A stretch of 64,000 nt of DNA, from the NCBI GenBank assembly GCA_015231375.1, contig JADGBT010000006.1, positions 1-64,000 of the forward strand. The letters run 5' to 3'. The notes under the pieces are model-generated. The model had not been told where the DNA came from. It searched no databases and worked only from the letters and a program-made list of their open reading frames with translations. Position numbers and translations under genes: made by a program. Source of the DNA: Magnetococcales bacterium. GTDB taxonomy: Bacteria > Pseudomonadota > Magnetococcia > Magnetococcales > Magnetaquicoccaceae. Every line of letters starts with the position of its first letter. Within the stretch, counting starts at the first letter, position 1. This document shows, in pieces, positions 40,063-49,682 of the stretch.

Positions 40063-41204
40063 GCGAAATGGCTCCCTTTGCGCAAACGGTCCACGGACCG
40101 GTGGAATGCATGGATGAAACGATCCACGGCGTGTTCGGTCGAGTCCCATCCCAGACTGATCCGCGTCACGCTTCGGGTCAACGCGTGATCCAGCCCCATG
40201 GCCAGCGGGACATGGGACGGGGTGTTTTTCCCCGACGAGCAGGCCGCGCCACTGCTGATGGCGAAACCGGCCAGATCCAGGGTCATCACCAGGGTCTCCC
40301 CGTCCACGCCGGGCAGGGCCAGGGCGGTGGTGTTGGGCAGTCGGGGAGCCTGCGCGCCCAGGATGACGGCATCGGGAACACTTTTCAATAGTCCCTCTTC
40401 CAGTTTTTGCCGCAGGGCGGTCAAGACGAGGGATTCCGCTTCGATGCGGGGGGCGACCAGTTGGGCGACCGCGCCGAATCCGGCGATGCCGGAGAGATTT
40501 TCCGTGCCCGAGCGGCGGTTGCGTTCCTGTCCGCCACCGAGCAGTTGGGGCGTGAGTTGGACCGCCGCACCGACGATCAGGGCGCCGCACCCTTTCGGGC
40601 CGCCCAGCTTGTGGGCCGACAGGGTGAGCAGGTCTGCCGGGATGGCGTCGGCTTGCAGGGGCAGTTTGCCGGCGTACTGGGTGGCGTCGCAATGAAAGGG
40701 CACCCCGGCGGCGCGGCACAAGGCGCCGATTTCCGTCACCGGTTGCAGCACCCCGGTTTCGTTGTTGGCCGCCATGATGGAGACCAGCCGGGTATCCGGG
40801 GTCAGGGCGGTTTCGAGCTGGTCCGGATCGATCCGTCCGGAGGCGTCCACCGGCAGACGGATCACCGTCATGCCGCGTTGTTCGGCCTTGTCGCAGGGCA
40901 TCCGCACCGAGGGGTGTTCCACCGCGCTGGTGATCAGGGTGCCCTGGAATGCCGCCTGTTCCGCCACTCCCAGAATGGCCAGATGGTTGGCCTCGGTGCC
41001 GCCGCTGGTGAAGATCACCCGGCTGTCGTGGACATTGACCAGTCTGGCCACGGCGCGTCGGGCCTCGTCCAGGGTCTGGCGGGCGGCGCGGCCCGGACCA
41101 TGCACCGAGGAGGGATTGCCCTCCTGTCGGGTCAGGGTGGCGAGCATGGCCTCGGCCACTCCGGGTCGGGTGGGGGAGGTGGCGTTGTGGTCCAGGTAGA
41201 TCAT
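40059..41204 (-). CDS. second cysteine desulfurase, NifS/IscS-like
   Basis: A 381-residue paralog of IscS, with [20 protein letters not shown] at the start, the PLP lysine in [20 protein letters not shown] and the catalytic Cys in [20 protein letters not shown]. The SSGAACSSG loop resembles group I NifS-type enzymes. It sits between iscR and iscS with 4-bp overlaps on both sides, an uncommon doubling within one isc operon. It may serve a different sulfur acceptor or NirS-related maturation; the partner is unknown. Confidence 0.9.
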   Translation of the reverse strand: MIYLDHNATSPTRPGVAEAMLATLTRQEGNPSSVHGPGRAARQTLDEARRAVARLVNVHDSRVIFTSGGTEANHLAILGVAEQAAFQGTLITSAVEHPSVRMPCDKAEQRGMTVIRLPVDASGRIDPDQLETALTPDTRLVSIMAANNETGVLQPVTEIGALCRAAGVPFHCDATQYAGKLPLQADAIPADLLTLSAHKLGGPKGCGALIVGAAVQLTPQLLGGGQERNRRSGTENLSGIAGFGAVAQLVAPRIEAESLVLTALRQKLEEGLLKSVPDAVILGAQAPRLPNTTALALPGVDGETLVMTLDLAGFAISSGAACSSGKNTPSHVPLAMGLDHALTRSVTRISLGWDSTEHAVDRFIHAFHRSVDRLRKGSHFA

Positions 41205-41653
41205 GGGGAGTATCCGTGGCCGCTGTGCGTGGCCAGCGAGCCGGAGCGGATCTCCTCGATGAGGCTGCCCAGATGGATCGATTCCAGATAGCTGTTGATG
41301 TGGGTTCCCACCCGTTCCCAGAGGTGATGGGTGATGCAGCGGGTCGATTTGCGGCACCCTTCCGGATCGTTTTCGTCGCAGGAGGTGGCCTGGATGGGTT
41401 CATCCACGGCGCGGATGATGTCGGCGATGCTGATGGTGGCGGGAGCGGCCACCAGCAGATAGCCGCCGCCTGGGCCCCGCACGCTGCGCACCAATCCCCG
41501 GCGTCTGAGTTTGGCGAAGAGCTGTTCCAGATAGGACAGGGAGATCTCCTGTCTTTTGGAGATGTCGATGAGGGCGACCGGGGTTTCGGTCTCCTGGCAA
41601 CACAGATCCAGCATGGCCGTCACGGCGTAGCGTCCCTTGGTGGTGAGTTTCAT
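41201..41653 (-). CDS. iscR: IscR, Fe-S-sensing Rrf2 regulator
   Basis: A 150-residue Rrf2 protein: [20 protein letters not shown], a winged helix with [20 protein letters not shown] (recognition region), and the three cluster Cys in [17 protein letters not shown] with a following His. Holo-IscR represses the isc operon when clusters suffice. It is transcribed with cysE and the desulfurases; all starts overlap by ATGA. The operon promoter must lie upstream of cysE. Confidence 0.95.
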   Translation of the reverse strand: MKLTTKGRYAVTAMLDLCCQETETPVALIDISKRQEISLSYLEQLFAKLRRRGLVRSVRGPGGGYLLVAAPATISIADIIRAVDEPIQATSCDENDPEGCRKSTRCITHHLWERVGTHINSYLESIHLGSLIEEIRSGSLATHSGHGYSP

Positions 41654-42342
41654 GGTCTCTCCTTGGGTGTGCCTGATGTGGACTCTTCGTGTTCCAGTTT
41701 CTTGACCCGGTCATCCAGATGGCGCACCTGATCGAGCAGACAGGAGACCGCCTTGGCCACCGGATCCACCATGACGCCATTTTGACCATAGGAGGAGAAG
41801 GTCTTTTCCGTGGCGGGAGGGGATTTGAACTTGGGCATCACCAGACGACCGGGAATGCCCACCACCGTGGTGTCGGCGGGCACGTCGCTCACCACCACCG
41901 CGTTGGATCCCACGCGGGCGTTGGCCCCGATGGTGATCGGACCGAGGATTTTCGCACCGGCTCCCACCACCACGCCATTGTCCAGAGTGGGGTGACGCTT
42001 GCCCGCTTTCCAACTGGTGCCCCCCAGGGTGACCCCATGGTAGAGGGTGACATCGTCGCCGATTTCGGTGGTCTCGCCGATGACCACGCCCATGCCGTGG
42101 TCGATGAAGAAACGCGTGCCGATTTTGGCCGCCGGATGAATCTCGATGCCGGTCAGAAAGCGGGTCAGATTGGAAAGAAAGCGCGCCAGCAAACGGAATT
42201 TCTTGAGCCACAGCCAGTGGAACAGGCGATACCCCAGAATGGCGTGCAGGCCGGGATAACACAGCAGCACTTCCAACACCCCGTTGGCGGCGGGATCGCG
42301 CTGGAAGATGACCTCGATGTCCTGTTTGATGCGTTGAAACAT
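41650..42342 (-). CDS. cysE: serine O-acetyltransferase
   Basis: A 230-residue enzyme from the ATG at 42342 ([20 protein letters not shown]). The left-handed beta-helix domain has [20 protein letters not shown] (catalytic His ~91), [20 protein letters not shown] and [20 protein letters not shown] hexapeptides. It makes O-acetylserine, the cysteine precursor, directly feeding the sulfur donor used by the desulfurases in the same operon. It is the first gene and its stop overlaps iscR. Confidence 0.94.
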   Translation of the reverse strand: MFQRIKQDIEVIFQRDPAANGVLEVLLCYPGLHAILGYRLFHWLWLKKFRLLARFLSNLTRFLTGIEIHPAAKIGTRFFIDHGMGVVIGETTEIGDDVTLYHGVTLGGTSWKAGKRHPTLDNGVVVGAGAKILGPITIGANARVGSNAVVVSDVPADTTVVGIPGRLVMPKFKSPPATEKTFSSYGQNGVMVDPVAKAVSCLLDQVRHLDDRVKKLEHEESTSGTPKERP

Positions 42343-42632
42343 GGTACATCCTGAATAAAAAGCGAGGCTTTGAAGTAAAGATCGCGGGTGTGCGGTGATC
42401 GCGGCCACGTCGGTTCACCATGGCGGGGATACTGTGTTAATTCCGATCCTTTTTGTCAAGTATTGGTTCCCTTGCGGCGCAAAAAAAAAGCCCGATGAAA
42501 AGGTGGACAGGGTGTCGGGGATGTGATAGCCATATTTTCAAGAACGATTAACAGCGTCGAGATTGTGCCCTTCAACCATACCCACCAAATCAATTCACCA
42601 ACATTTGGGTGCTTGCCCGGGAGGCCGACCGC
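42343..42632. promoter_or_regulatory. divergent intergenic region of the isc operon and the cytochrome b gene
   Basis: 290 bp without a gene. On the minus strand a TTGACA element lies at about 42459 to 42454 (inside CAATACTTGACAAAAAGG), a plausible -35 of the cysE-isc operon; a -10 was not convincing. On the plus strand GGGAGG precedes the cytochrome b ATG by 8 nt. An IscR site is expected here but cannot be assigned by eye. Confidence 0.45.
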
Positions 42633-44156
42633 ATGGAAGCCGTGCGCAGAATTGGTAACAACATAATACTGTCCATTGAACTTTTGTTAAACAATGGGTT
42701 TCCAAGCCGTCTCAATCCTTTCTATCATCTCGGTTCTCTGACATTCTTTTTCTTTTGGATTGTCCTGGTCTCCGGGATCTATGTATTCATTTTTTTTGAA
42801 ACCAGCGTGGCCGGGGCCTATCCGTCGGTGGAGTACATGACCCACGATCAATGGTGGCTGGCGGGCATCATGCGCAGTCTGCACCGCTATGCCTCGGATG
42901 CGGCGGTGATCTCGATTTTTCTCCACATGTTGCGGGAGTTTTTTCGGGATCATCACCGGGGGGTGCGCTGGTTTTCGTGGATCACCGGGGTGCCGACCTT
43001 GTGGCTGGTGGTGATTCTGGGGATTACCGGCTATTGGCTGGTGTGGGATCAGTTGGCCCAGTATGTGGCTCTGGCCACAGCGGAAATGGTGGACTGGATT
43101 CCGATGATTCCCAGTGTCATGGTATTCAATTTCCTGGACAATCAGATTACCGACCGCTTTTTCACCCTGATGGCGTTTCTGCATCTGTTGGGTTTGCCGG
43201 TCGCCCTGGTGTTTTTGTTGTGGACCCATGTGAGTCGCATCAGTCAGATCGATTTCAATCCGCCCCGGCCTCTGGCCACCGGCGCCTTTTTGACTCTGCT
43301 GGTGTTGTCGCTGGTCAAACCGGCGGTCAGTCATGCCCCGGTGCAGGCGGGCCATTCGCCGATGGTGTTGAATCTGGACTGGTTTTATCTCAACATCTAC
43401 CCCCTGGTGGATGTGATGGGGCCGGGTTGGGCGTGGGGGATTTCCACCGGGGTCACGGCGCTGTTGTTGATGTTGCCCTGGATGCCGGCCAAAAAGGAGC
43501 AACCTGCCGCCGAAGTCAATCTGGAACACTGCAACGGCTGTGGTCAATGTGCCAAGGATTGCCCCTATGGATCGATCTCCATGCGGCGGCGCACCGATGG
43601 CAAGAAGTCCGAATTCGAGCCCACGGTCAATCCCACCTTGTGTACGGCTTGCGGCATTTGCAGCGGTTCGTGTGTCTCCTCCAATCCGTTCCGCATGGCC
43701 AATGCCACCTTGAAGACCGGTATCGAAATGCCCTGGTTCACGGTGGACGCCCTGCGTCAGGAGGTGAAAAGCAAGCTGGGTGCCTTGTCCGGCGCGGGTC
43801 GGGTGATGGTGTTCGGGTGTGAGCACGGCATGGACGTGACCACTTTGCAGGATCCCGGAGTGGCGGTGGTCTCCTTGCCGTGCAGCGGCATGCTGCCTCC
43901 TTCGATGCTGGATTATGTGCTGAAAAATGGTGCGGAAGGGGTTCTGGTCACCGGATGCCGGGATGGGGATTGTTACCACCGTTTCGGCAACACCTGGACC
44001 GAACAGCGCCTCTCCGGGGAGCGGGAACCTGAATTGTTCAAGCGGGTCGATCGCGCGCGGGTGGTGGAGTTCCGGGTGTCCGACTCCTCCGGGGAGCGGC
44101 AGGCGTTGCGACAACGCCTGGAAGCGTTCCGTCGTTCGTTGTCACCGTCCGCCTGA
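42633..44156 (+). CDS. cytochrome b / double ferredoxin / MvhD-like fusion protein
   Basis: A 507-residue protein from the ATG at 42633. Residues ~1 to 230 are a cytochrome b N-terminal (b6-like) four-helix domain with paired heme His (SLHRY and FLHMLREF; FLHLLG and LWTHVSR). One or two further membrane helices follow. Residues ~300 to 360 hold two 4Fe-4S motifs (CNGCGQCAKDCPYG and CTACGICSGSCVSSNPF). Residues ~390 to 470 are an MvhD/FrhD-like Fe-S domain (FGCEHGMDV, LPCSGMLPP, VTGCRDGDCYHRFGN). It probably moves electrons between quinol and a soluble partner; the partner is unknown. Confidence 0.85.
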   Translation: MEAVRRIGNNIILSIELLLNNGFPSRLNPFYHLGSLTFFFFWIVLVSGIYVFIFFETSVAGAYPSVEYMTHDQWWLAGIMRSLHRYASDAAVISIFLHMLREFFRDHHRGVRWFSWITGVPTLWLVVILGITGYWLVWDQLAQYVALATAEMVDWIPMIPSVMVFNFLDNQITDRFFTLMAFLHLLGLPVALVFLLWTHVSRISQIDFNPPRPLATGAFLTLLVLSLVKPAVSHAPVQAGHSPMVLNLDWFYLNIYPLVDVMGPGWAWGISTGVTALLLMLPWMPAKKEQPAAEVNLEHCNGCGQCAKDCPYGSISMRRRTDGKKSEFEPTVNPTLCTACGICSGSCVSSNPFRMANATLKTGIEMPWFTVDALRQEVKSKLGALSGAGRVMVFGCEHGMDVTTLQDPGVAVVSLPCSGMLPPSMLDYVLKNGAEGVLVTGCRDGDCYHRFGNTWTEQRLSGEREPELFKRVDRARVVEFRVSDSSGERQALRQRLEAFRRSLSPSA

Positions 44157-44175
44157 AGGCGAGGAGTCTTTCAAA

Positions 44176-44682
44176 ATGCCCAGATCATTCCAGGAGTTCG
44201 GGATTCAGTTCATCGCGTATGCCCTGTTTTTTGTGGTGATCTTTTTTCTTTCCAGCGCGCCGGCCTATCACTATCTCAAGCCGGATCAGGCGGAGGTGAA
44301 GCTGGCCTTCAAGCACACCTCCCAGCGTGAGCAGGAGTGTCACCAGCGCACCTCCGAAGAGTTGTCGAAACTGCCGCCCAACATGCGCAAGCCCCAGGAT
44401 TGTCCCCGCAAACGCGCGCCGATCTATATCGAATTGCTGCTCGACGATCATTTTTTGGCCACCCGCACCTTCATTCCGCCGGGTTTGAGTCAGGACATGG
44501 CCAGCCACATCTATGCCAAGTTCTCTCTGCCCGCCGGTCGGCATAAACTCACGGTGCGCATGCGCGACCGGGTGCGCGCCGACGGGTTCGACTATGTGGA
44601 AGAGGCGATGCGAGACTGGATCCCGGGTCAGGGGATCCAGATCGGCTTCGATGAAAGCAAGGACAAATTTGTCATTAATTAG
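44176..44682 (+). CDS. membrane-anchored protein of unknown function in the nir region
   Basis: A 168-residue protein from the ATG at 44176, with GAGGAG upstream. One N-terminal membrane helix (FIAYALFFVVIFFLSSAPAY, residues ~12 to 31) is followed by a soluble, periplasmic-looking domain with two Cys (QECHQRTSEE, KPQDCPRKR) and a beta-rich end (FSLPAGRHKLTVRMRDRV). It is 19 bp downstream of the cytochrome b fusion gene and probably works with it. No family name is recognised. Confidence 0.75.
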   Translation: MPRSFQEFGIQFIAYALFFVVIFFLSSAPAYHYLKPDQAEVKLAFKHTSQREQECHQRTSEELSKLPPNMRKPQDCPRKRAPIYIELLLDDHFLATRTFIPPGLSQDMASHIYAKFSLPAGRHKLTVRMRDRVRADGFDYVEEAMRDWIPGQGIQIGFDESKDKFVIN

Positions 44683-44923
44683 CGGTTTTGGGGGGTTGGA
44701 TTGTTGTTGCGTCCTGACCGGCCTCTGCCGGGGATTCCGGCGGGGGTTCGGTCACGGCGCGCATCACCGAAAAGGTGAACAGACTTAGGCTGAAAATGAT
44801 TGCGAAAAAGATCAGCGACCGATAAGGCAGTCTTGCCCCCCGTCTCTCCTCGATGCGATTCACCATCCGATCCGACAGCAGATAGAGCGCTCCTCCGATG
44901 ATCGTGAAATAGACCAGTTCCAT
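44675..44923 (-). CDS. small two-helix membrane protein
   Basis: An 82-residue protein (MELVYFTIIGGALYLLSDRM) with two hydrophobic helices (residues ~4 to 17 and ~38 to 55) separated by a basic loop NRIEERRGARLPYRS, and a Pro/Glu/Thr tail. A GGAGGC site precedes the start. It is convergent with the membrane protein gene (8-bp overlap) and divergent from nirS across the FNR boxes, so it may be controlled by them. The function is unknown. Confidence 0.65.
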   Translation of the reverse strand: MELVYFTIIGGALYLLSDRMVNRIEERRGARLPYRSLIFFAIIFSLSLFTFSVMRAVTEPPPESPAEAGQDATTIQPPKTAN

Positions 44924-45038
44924 TTTTGTATGCCTCCTTAAGTTTGTCTTATGTTATTTTCCATGGGGTGGAGGATACCGCACTTGGTCGGTATGGATCA
45001 ACCGTCACGCGCACAAGACAACCGGAACCGACGGGAAT

Positions 45039-45133
45039 TTGATCCAGGTCAATGCATCGTGGAAATACAAGCCGGATATTGATGCAGGTCAATTGAATTC
45101 GCAGAATGCGGCGTCTTGTTTGATTTGGGTCAA
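45039..45133 (+). promoter_or_regulatory. three FNR/NNR-type boxes upstream of nirS
   Basis: TTGATCCAGGTCAA (45039), TTGATGCAGGTCAA (45079) and TTGATTTGGGTCAA (45120) each match TTGAT-N4-(A/G)TCAA. Spacing is 40 and 41 bp, close to four helical turns. The third box would place a class II start site near 45168, with CATGAT at 45155 as a weak -10. Activation by an FNR, DNR or NNR regulator under low oxygen and nitric oxide is expected. Confidence 0.85.
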
Positions 45134-45211
45134 GGTGAACCGGAACTGAATCCGTCATGATTCCGCTTCACAGGCTGAATGGACTGTTCACCGTTTTCTC
45201 TCAAAAGATAA

Positions 45212-46879
<1,668 letters not shown>

Positions 46880-46920
46880 CCTGACCTGTCGCACCTCTTT
46901 GCGGCAGTGGATCCAAGCGC

Positions 46921-46958
46921 CGGTGCCCTCCCTTTTTCTGGGGGGGCACCTCATTTTT
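46921..46958 (+). terminator. intrinsic terminator after nirS
   Basis: GGTGCCC and GGGCACC arms (with extra C and G runs between) are followed by TCATTTTT. It separates nirS from the heme d1 assembly genes, so NirS can be made at a different level from its maturation proteins. Confidence 0.75.
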
Positions 46959-47058
46959 CAGTCATCACGCAGCACTTTTGAGAGACGGAAAAAAAACGCG
47001 GGAATGGCCATTCGATAACGCTCAATCGTTGAAACGGAAGGCATGGAGTGACCGTTTG

Positions 47059-47406
47059 ATGTCTGCTCAAGGTTCCACCGTTCAGACCTTTTTTATCCAT
47101 TTTTTAGCCATTTTATTGCTGCTTGCCGGTGCCGGAGCGGTCCGCGCGGATGTGACGCCGGAACGGCAACATCAATTGATCCATCTGTTGCGCCACGACT
47201 GCGGTTCCTGCCACGGCATGACCCTGAAAGGGGGACTGGGACCGCCCCTGCTGTCTGAGAATCTGATCGACAAATCCCCGGATGTGCTTGAAAATATAAT
47301 CTATCTTGGATTGCCGGAACGGGCCATGCCCCCCTGGGAGGGGTTGTTGACCCGTGCGGAGATCCGTTGGCTGGTGGAGCGCTTGCAGAAAGGAGATATC
47401 CCATGA
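47059..47406 (+). CDS. nirC: NirC-like periplasmic cytochrome c
   Basis: A 115-residue protein from the ATG at 47059, chosen because the frame before it is basic and improbable. An N-terminal signal (FFIHFLAILLLLAGAGAVRA) precedes one heme c motif (HDCGSCHGMTLKGGLGPPLL) with a later Met in ERAMPPWEG. NirC-type cytochromes donate electrons to NirS or to NirN during d1 maturation. It overlaps nirF as ATGA. Assignment to NirC rather than c55X-type is by size and position. Confidence 0.8.
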   Translation: MSAQGSTVQTFFIHFLAILLLLAGAGAVRADVTPERQHQLIHLLRHDCGSCHGMTLKGGLGPPLLSENLIDKSPDVLENIIYLGLPERAMPPWEGLLTRAEIRWLVERLQKGDIP

Positions 47407-48608
47407 AATCCGTGGCAGGGTGGTCGTGTTCGTCCCGTTTGCGTCCGGCGTGGGTGATGGTGGCCTGTCTGTGCTGGCCGCTGCTGCACGGGTGCGCCGC
47501 TCCCCGTGGCGTGGGGGACATGGGCGTGGTGATCGAACGGGCCACGGGCAGCGTCGAGGTGGTGGAAACCACGGGCAAGACGGTCTTGTCCCGCGTGGAG
47601 GGGTTGGGGGATCTCTCCCACGCCTCGGTGGTCTACTCCCGGGATGGACGTTTTGCCTTTGTCTTTGGCCGTGATGGAGGCTTGAGCAAGGTGGATCTGC
47701 TCACCGGTCAGTTGGCCGGGCGGGTGATGCAGGCTGGCAACAGCATTGGCGGCGCCATCTCCCAGGATGGGCGCCTGGTGGCGGTGGCCAACTATCAACC
47801 CGGCGGGGTGCGGGTGTTCGATACCGAAACCCTGGTCCAGGTCGCGGACATCCCGGCGGTGGACGCCCAGGGTCGCACCTCCAAGGTGGTGGGGCTGGAA
47901 GACTCCACCGGGCAACGATTCGTCTTCAGCCTGTTCGATTCCGACGAAATCTGGATCGCGGACCTGAACGATCCGGCCAAGCCGAAAATCACCCAATTCA
48001 CCGGCATCGGCAGCAAGCCCTACGACGCCTTGATCTCTCCGGATGGGCGTCACTACATCGCCGGACTGTTCGGGGATGACGGTTTCGCCTTGCTGGATCT
48101 GTGGCATCCGGAGGCCGGGGTCAAACGCATTCTCAAAGACTACGGCCACGGGGAAAAACGCACGGCCGTCTACAAAATGCCCCATCTGGAAGGGTGGGGC
48201 ATGACCGAGGATCTGGTGTTTCTGCCGGCCATGGGGCGGCATGAGGTGTTGATCGTGGATCGGGCCGAATGGCGTGAAGTGGGACGCGTGCCGGTGGTGG
48301 GTCAGCCGGTGTTTGTGATGGCCCGACCCGATGGACGACAGATCTGGGTCAATTTCGCCCATCCGGAGAATGGCAAGGTGCAGGTGATCGATGTGCCCAC
48401 CCGGCAGGTGATCCGGACGTTGACGCCGGGACCGGCGGTCATGCACATGGAGTTCACCCCTCGGGGCGAGCATGTCTGGCTGTCGGTGCGGGATTCGGAT
48501 CGGGTGGAGGTGGTGGATACCCACTCTTTCGAGCGCATCGCCACTCTGTCCGCCACCAAGCCCAGCGGGATCTTTTTCACCTTCCGGGCCCACAAGATCG
48601 GACTGTGA
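47403..48608 (+). CDS. nirF: NirF, heme d1 biosynthesis lipoprotein
   Basis: A 401-residue protein from the ATG at 47403. The N-terminus has a lipoprotein signal with Cys at LLHGCAAPRG (residue ~29). The rest is a d1-type beta propeller related to NirS without heme c (e.g. IGSKPYDALISPDGRHYIAG and GQPVFVMARPDGRQIWVNFA). NirF acts in the periplasm in a late step of heme d1 formation. Operon overlaps on both sides. Confidence 0.92.
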   Translation: MKSVAGWSCSSRLRPAWVMVACLCWPLLHGCAAPRGVGDMGVVIERATGSVEVVETTGKTVLSRVEGLGDLSHASVVYSRDGRFAFVFGRDGGLSKVDLLTGQLAGRVMQAGNSIGGAISQDGRLVAVANYQPGGVRVFDTETLVQVADIPAVDAQGRTSKVVGLEDSTGQRFVFSLFDSDEIWIADLNDPAKPKITQFTGIGSKPYDALISPDGRHYIAGLFGDDGFALLDLWHPEAGVKRILKDYGHGEKRTAVYKMPHLEGWGMTEDLVFLPAMGRHEVLIVDRAEWREVGRVPVVGQPVFVMARPDGRQIWVNFAHPENGKVQVIDVPTRQVIRTLTPGPAVMHMEFTPRGEHVWLSVRDSDRVEVVDTHSFERIATLSATKPSGIFFTFRAHKIGL

Positions 48609-49075
48609 GCACAGCCATGGAACAGGATCCGATCTCCCTGGATCATCGGTTGCTCGATGAGTTTCAACGGGATTTCCCGCTGGAAGAGCGGCCCTATCTC
48701 TCCATGGCCAAGCGCCTCGGCATCTCCGAAGAAGAGGTGCTCAACCGGTTGCGCCGGTTGCAAGAGTCGGGATCCATCAGTCGGGTGGGGGTGGTGTTGC
48801 GCGCCCGTCGGGTGGGGGTCAGCACCCTGGCGGCCATGCGGGTTCCGCCGGAACGGCTGGAAGAGGTGGCGGAGGTGGTGAACGGTTTCCAGGAAGTCAA
48901 CCACAACTACGAACGGGAACACGCCTTCAATCTATGGTTTGTCCTCACGGCGCGGGATGCGGCCCATCTGGCCGGGGTGATCGACGCGATTGGCGCGCGC
49001 ACCGGCCTTGCGGTGTGCGCCATGCCCATGGAAGAGGAATTTCACATCGATCTGGGCTTTCGGATGCACGGGTGA
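48605..49075 (+). CDS. nirG: AsnC/Lrp-type siroheme decarboxylase subunit (NirG-like)
   Basis: A 156-residue protein starting at GTG 48605 overlapping the nirF stop; an ATG at 48617 is possible. The HTH-like start (YLSMAKRLGISEEEVLNRLR) is followed by an RAM-type domain (NHNYEREHAFNLWFVLTARD, conserved HNYxRExAFNLWF). This family, with its partners, decarboxylates siroheme to 12,18-didecarboxysiroheme. The assignment to G rather than D is by resemblance and order only. Confidence 0.8.
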   Translation: MSTAMEQDPISLDHRLLDEFQRDFPLEERPYLSMAKRLGISEEEVLNRLRRLQESGSISRVGVVLRARRVGVSTLAAMRVPPERLEEVAEVVNGFQEVNHNYEREHAFNLWFVLTARDAAHLAGVIDAIGARTGLAVCAMPMEEEFHIDLGFRMHG

Positions 49076-49078
49076 ACC

Positions 49079-49564
49079 ATGTTGAACGAATCGGAACAAC
49101 AACTGATCGCCGCCTTCCAGAACGGGTTTCCCCTGGTGCCGCGTCCGTTTCAGGCCATGGGACAGACCATCGGCCTGGAGGAGTCGCAGGTATTGGACGG
49201 TCTGCGGGACTTGCAGGACCAGGGGATCATCAAGCGGGTCGGGGTGGTGGTGCATCATCACGAGTTGGGATTTTCCGCCAACGCCATGGTGGTGTGGGAT
49301 GTGCCCGATGCGGTGGTGTGCGAGATCGGCGCCCGGATTCGGGCCTGTGATCTGGTGTCGTTGTGTTATCTGCGGCGGCGCTGTCTGCCGGAGTGGCCGT
49401 ACAACCTGTATTGCATGATTCACGGGCGGGAGCGCGAAGAGACCCTGCAACGGGCCGAACAGCTCACCGCAAGCTGTGGCCTCACTCCCTATGCCCGCGA
49501 GGTGTTGTTCAGTCGGCGTCGATTCAAGCAGTGCGGTGCCCGTTATTTTCAGGTGGGCTCTTGA
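49079..49564 (+). CDS. nirH: AsnC/Lrp-type siroheme decarboxylase subunit (NirH/L-like)
   Basis: A 161-residue partner: MLNESEQQLIAAFQNGFPLV, an HTH-like GLEESQVLDGLRDLQDQGII and the RAM part (VSLCYLRRRCLPEWPYNLYC, with the C..YxRxxxxPxWPYNLxxMIHG pattern of NirL/NirH). Two different subunit types are needed for activity, and this one pairs with the protein at 48605. Its 3' end is repeated in the spacer downstream. Confidence 0.82.
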   Translation: MLNESEQQLIAAFQNGFPLVPRPFQAMGQTIGLEESQVLDGLRDLQDQGIIKRVGVVVHHHELGFSANAMVVWDVPDAVVCEIGARIRACDLVSLCYLRRRCLPEWPYNLYCMIHGREREETLQRAEQLTASCGLTPYAREVLFSRRRFKQCGARYFQVGS

Positions 49565-49660
49565 GAACGTAGGGCGGTGCTGCGGTGCCGGTTGCTTTCA
49601 GGTGGCCTTTTGAGAACGCAGGGTGGTGCGGTGCCCGTTGTTTTTCAGGTTTCCTCTTGA
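49532..49660 (+). repeat. tandem triplication of the nirH 3' end
   Basis: The block GCGGTGCCCGTTATTTTCAG, then the nirH stop and GAGAACG(T/C)AGGG, is followed by two more copies beginning at 49581 and 49627 (periods 49 and 46 bp). The copies differ by several bases. They fill the spacer before nirDL and contain no new gene. Confidence 0.8.
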
Positions 49661-49682
49661 CCATGAACATGAAGGGTTGGAA

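Noticed and set aside
42555-42600. TTCAACC-type words near 42570 resembling the phage array
   Set aside because: Only a short match in AT-rich DNA; no unit structure, so treated as chance.
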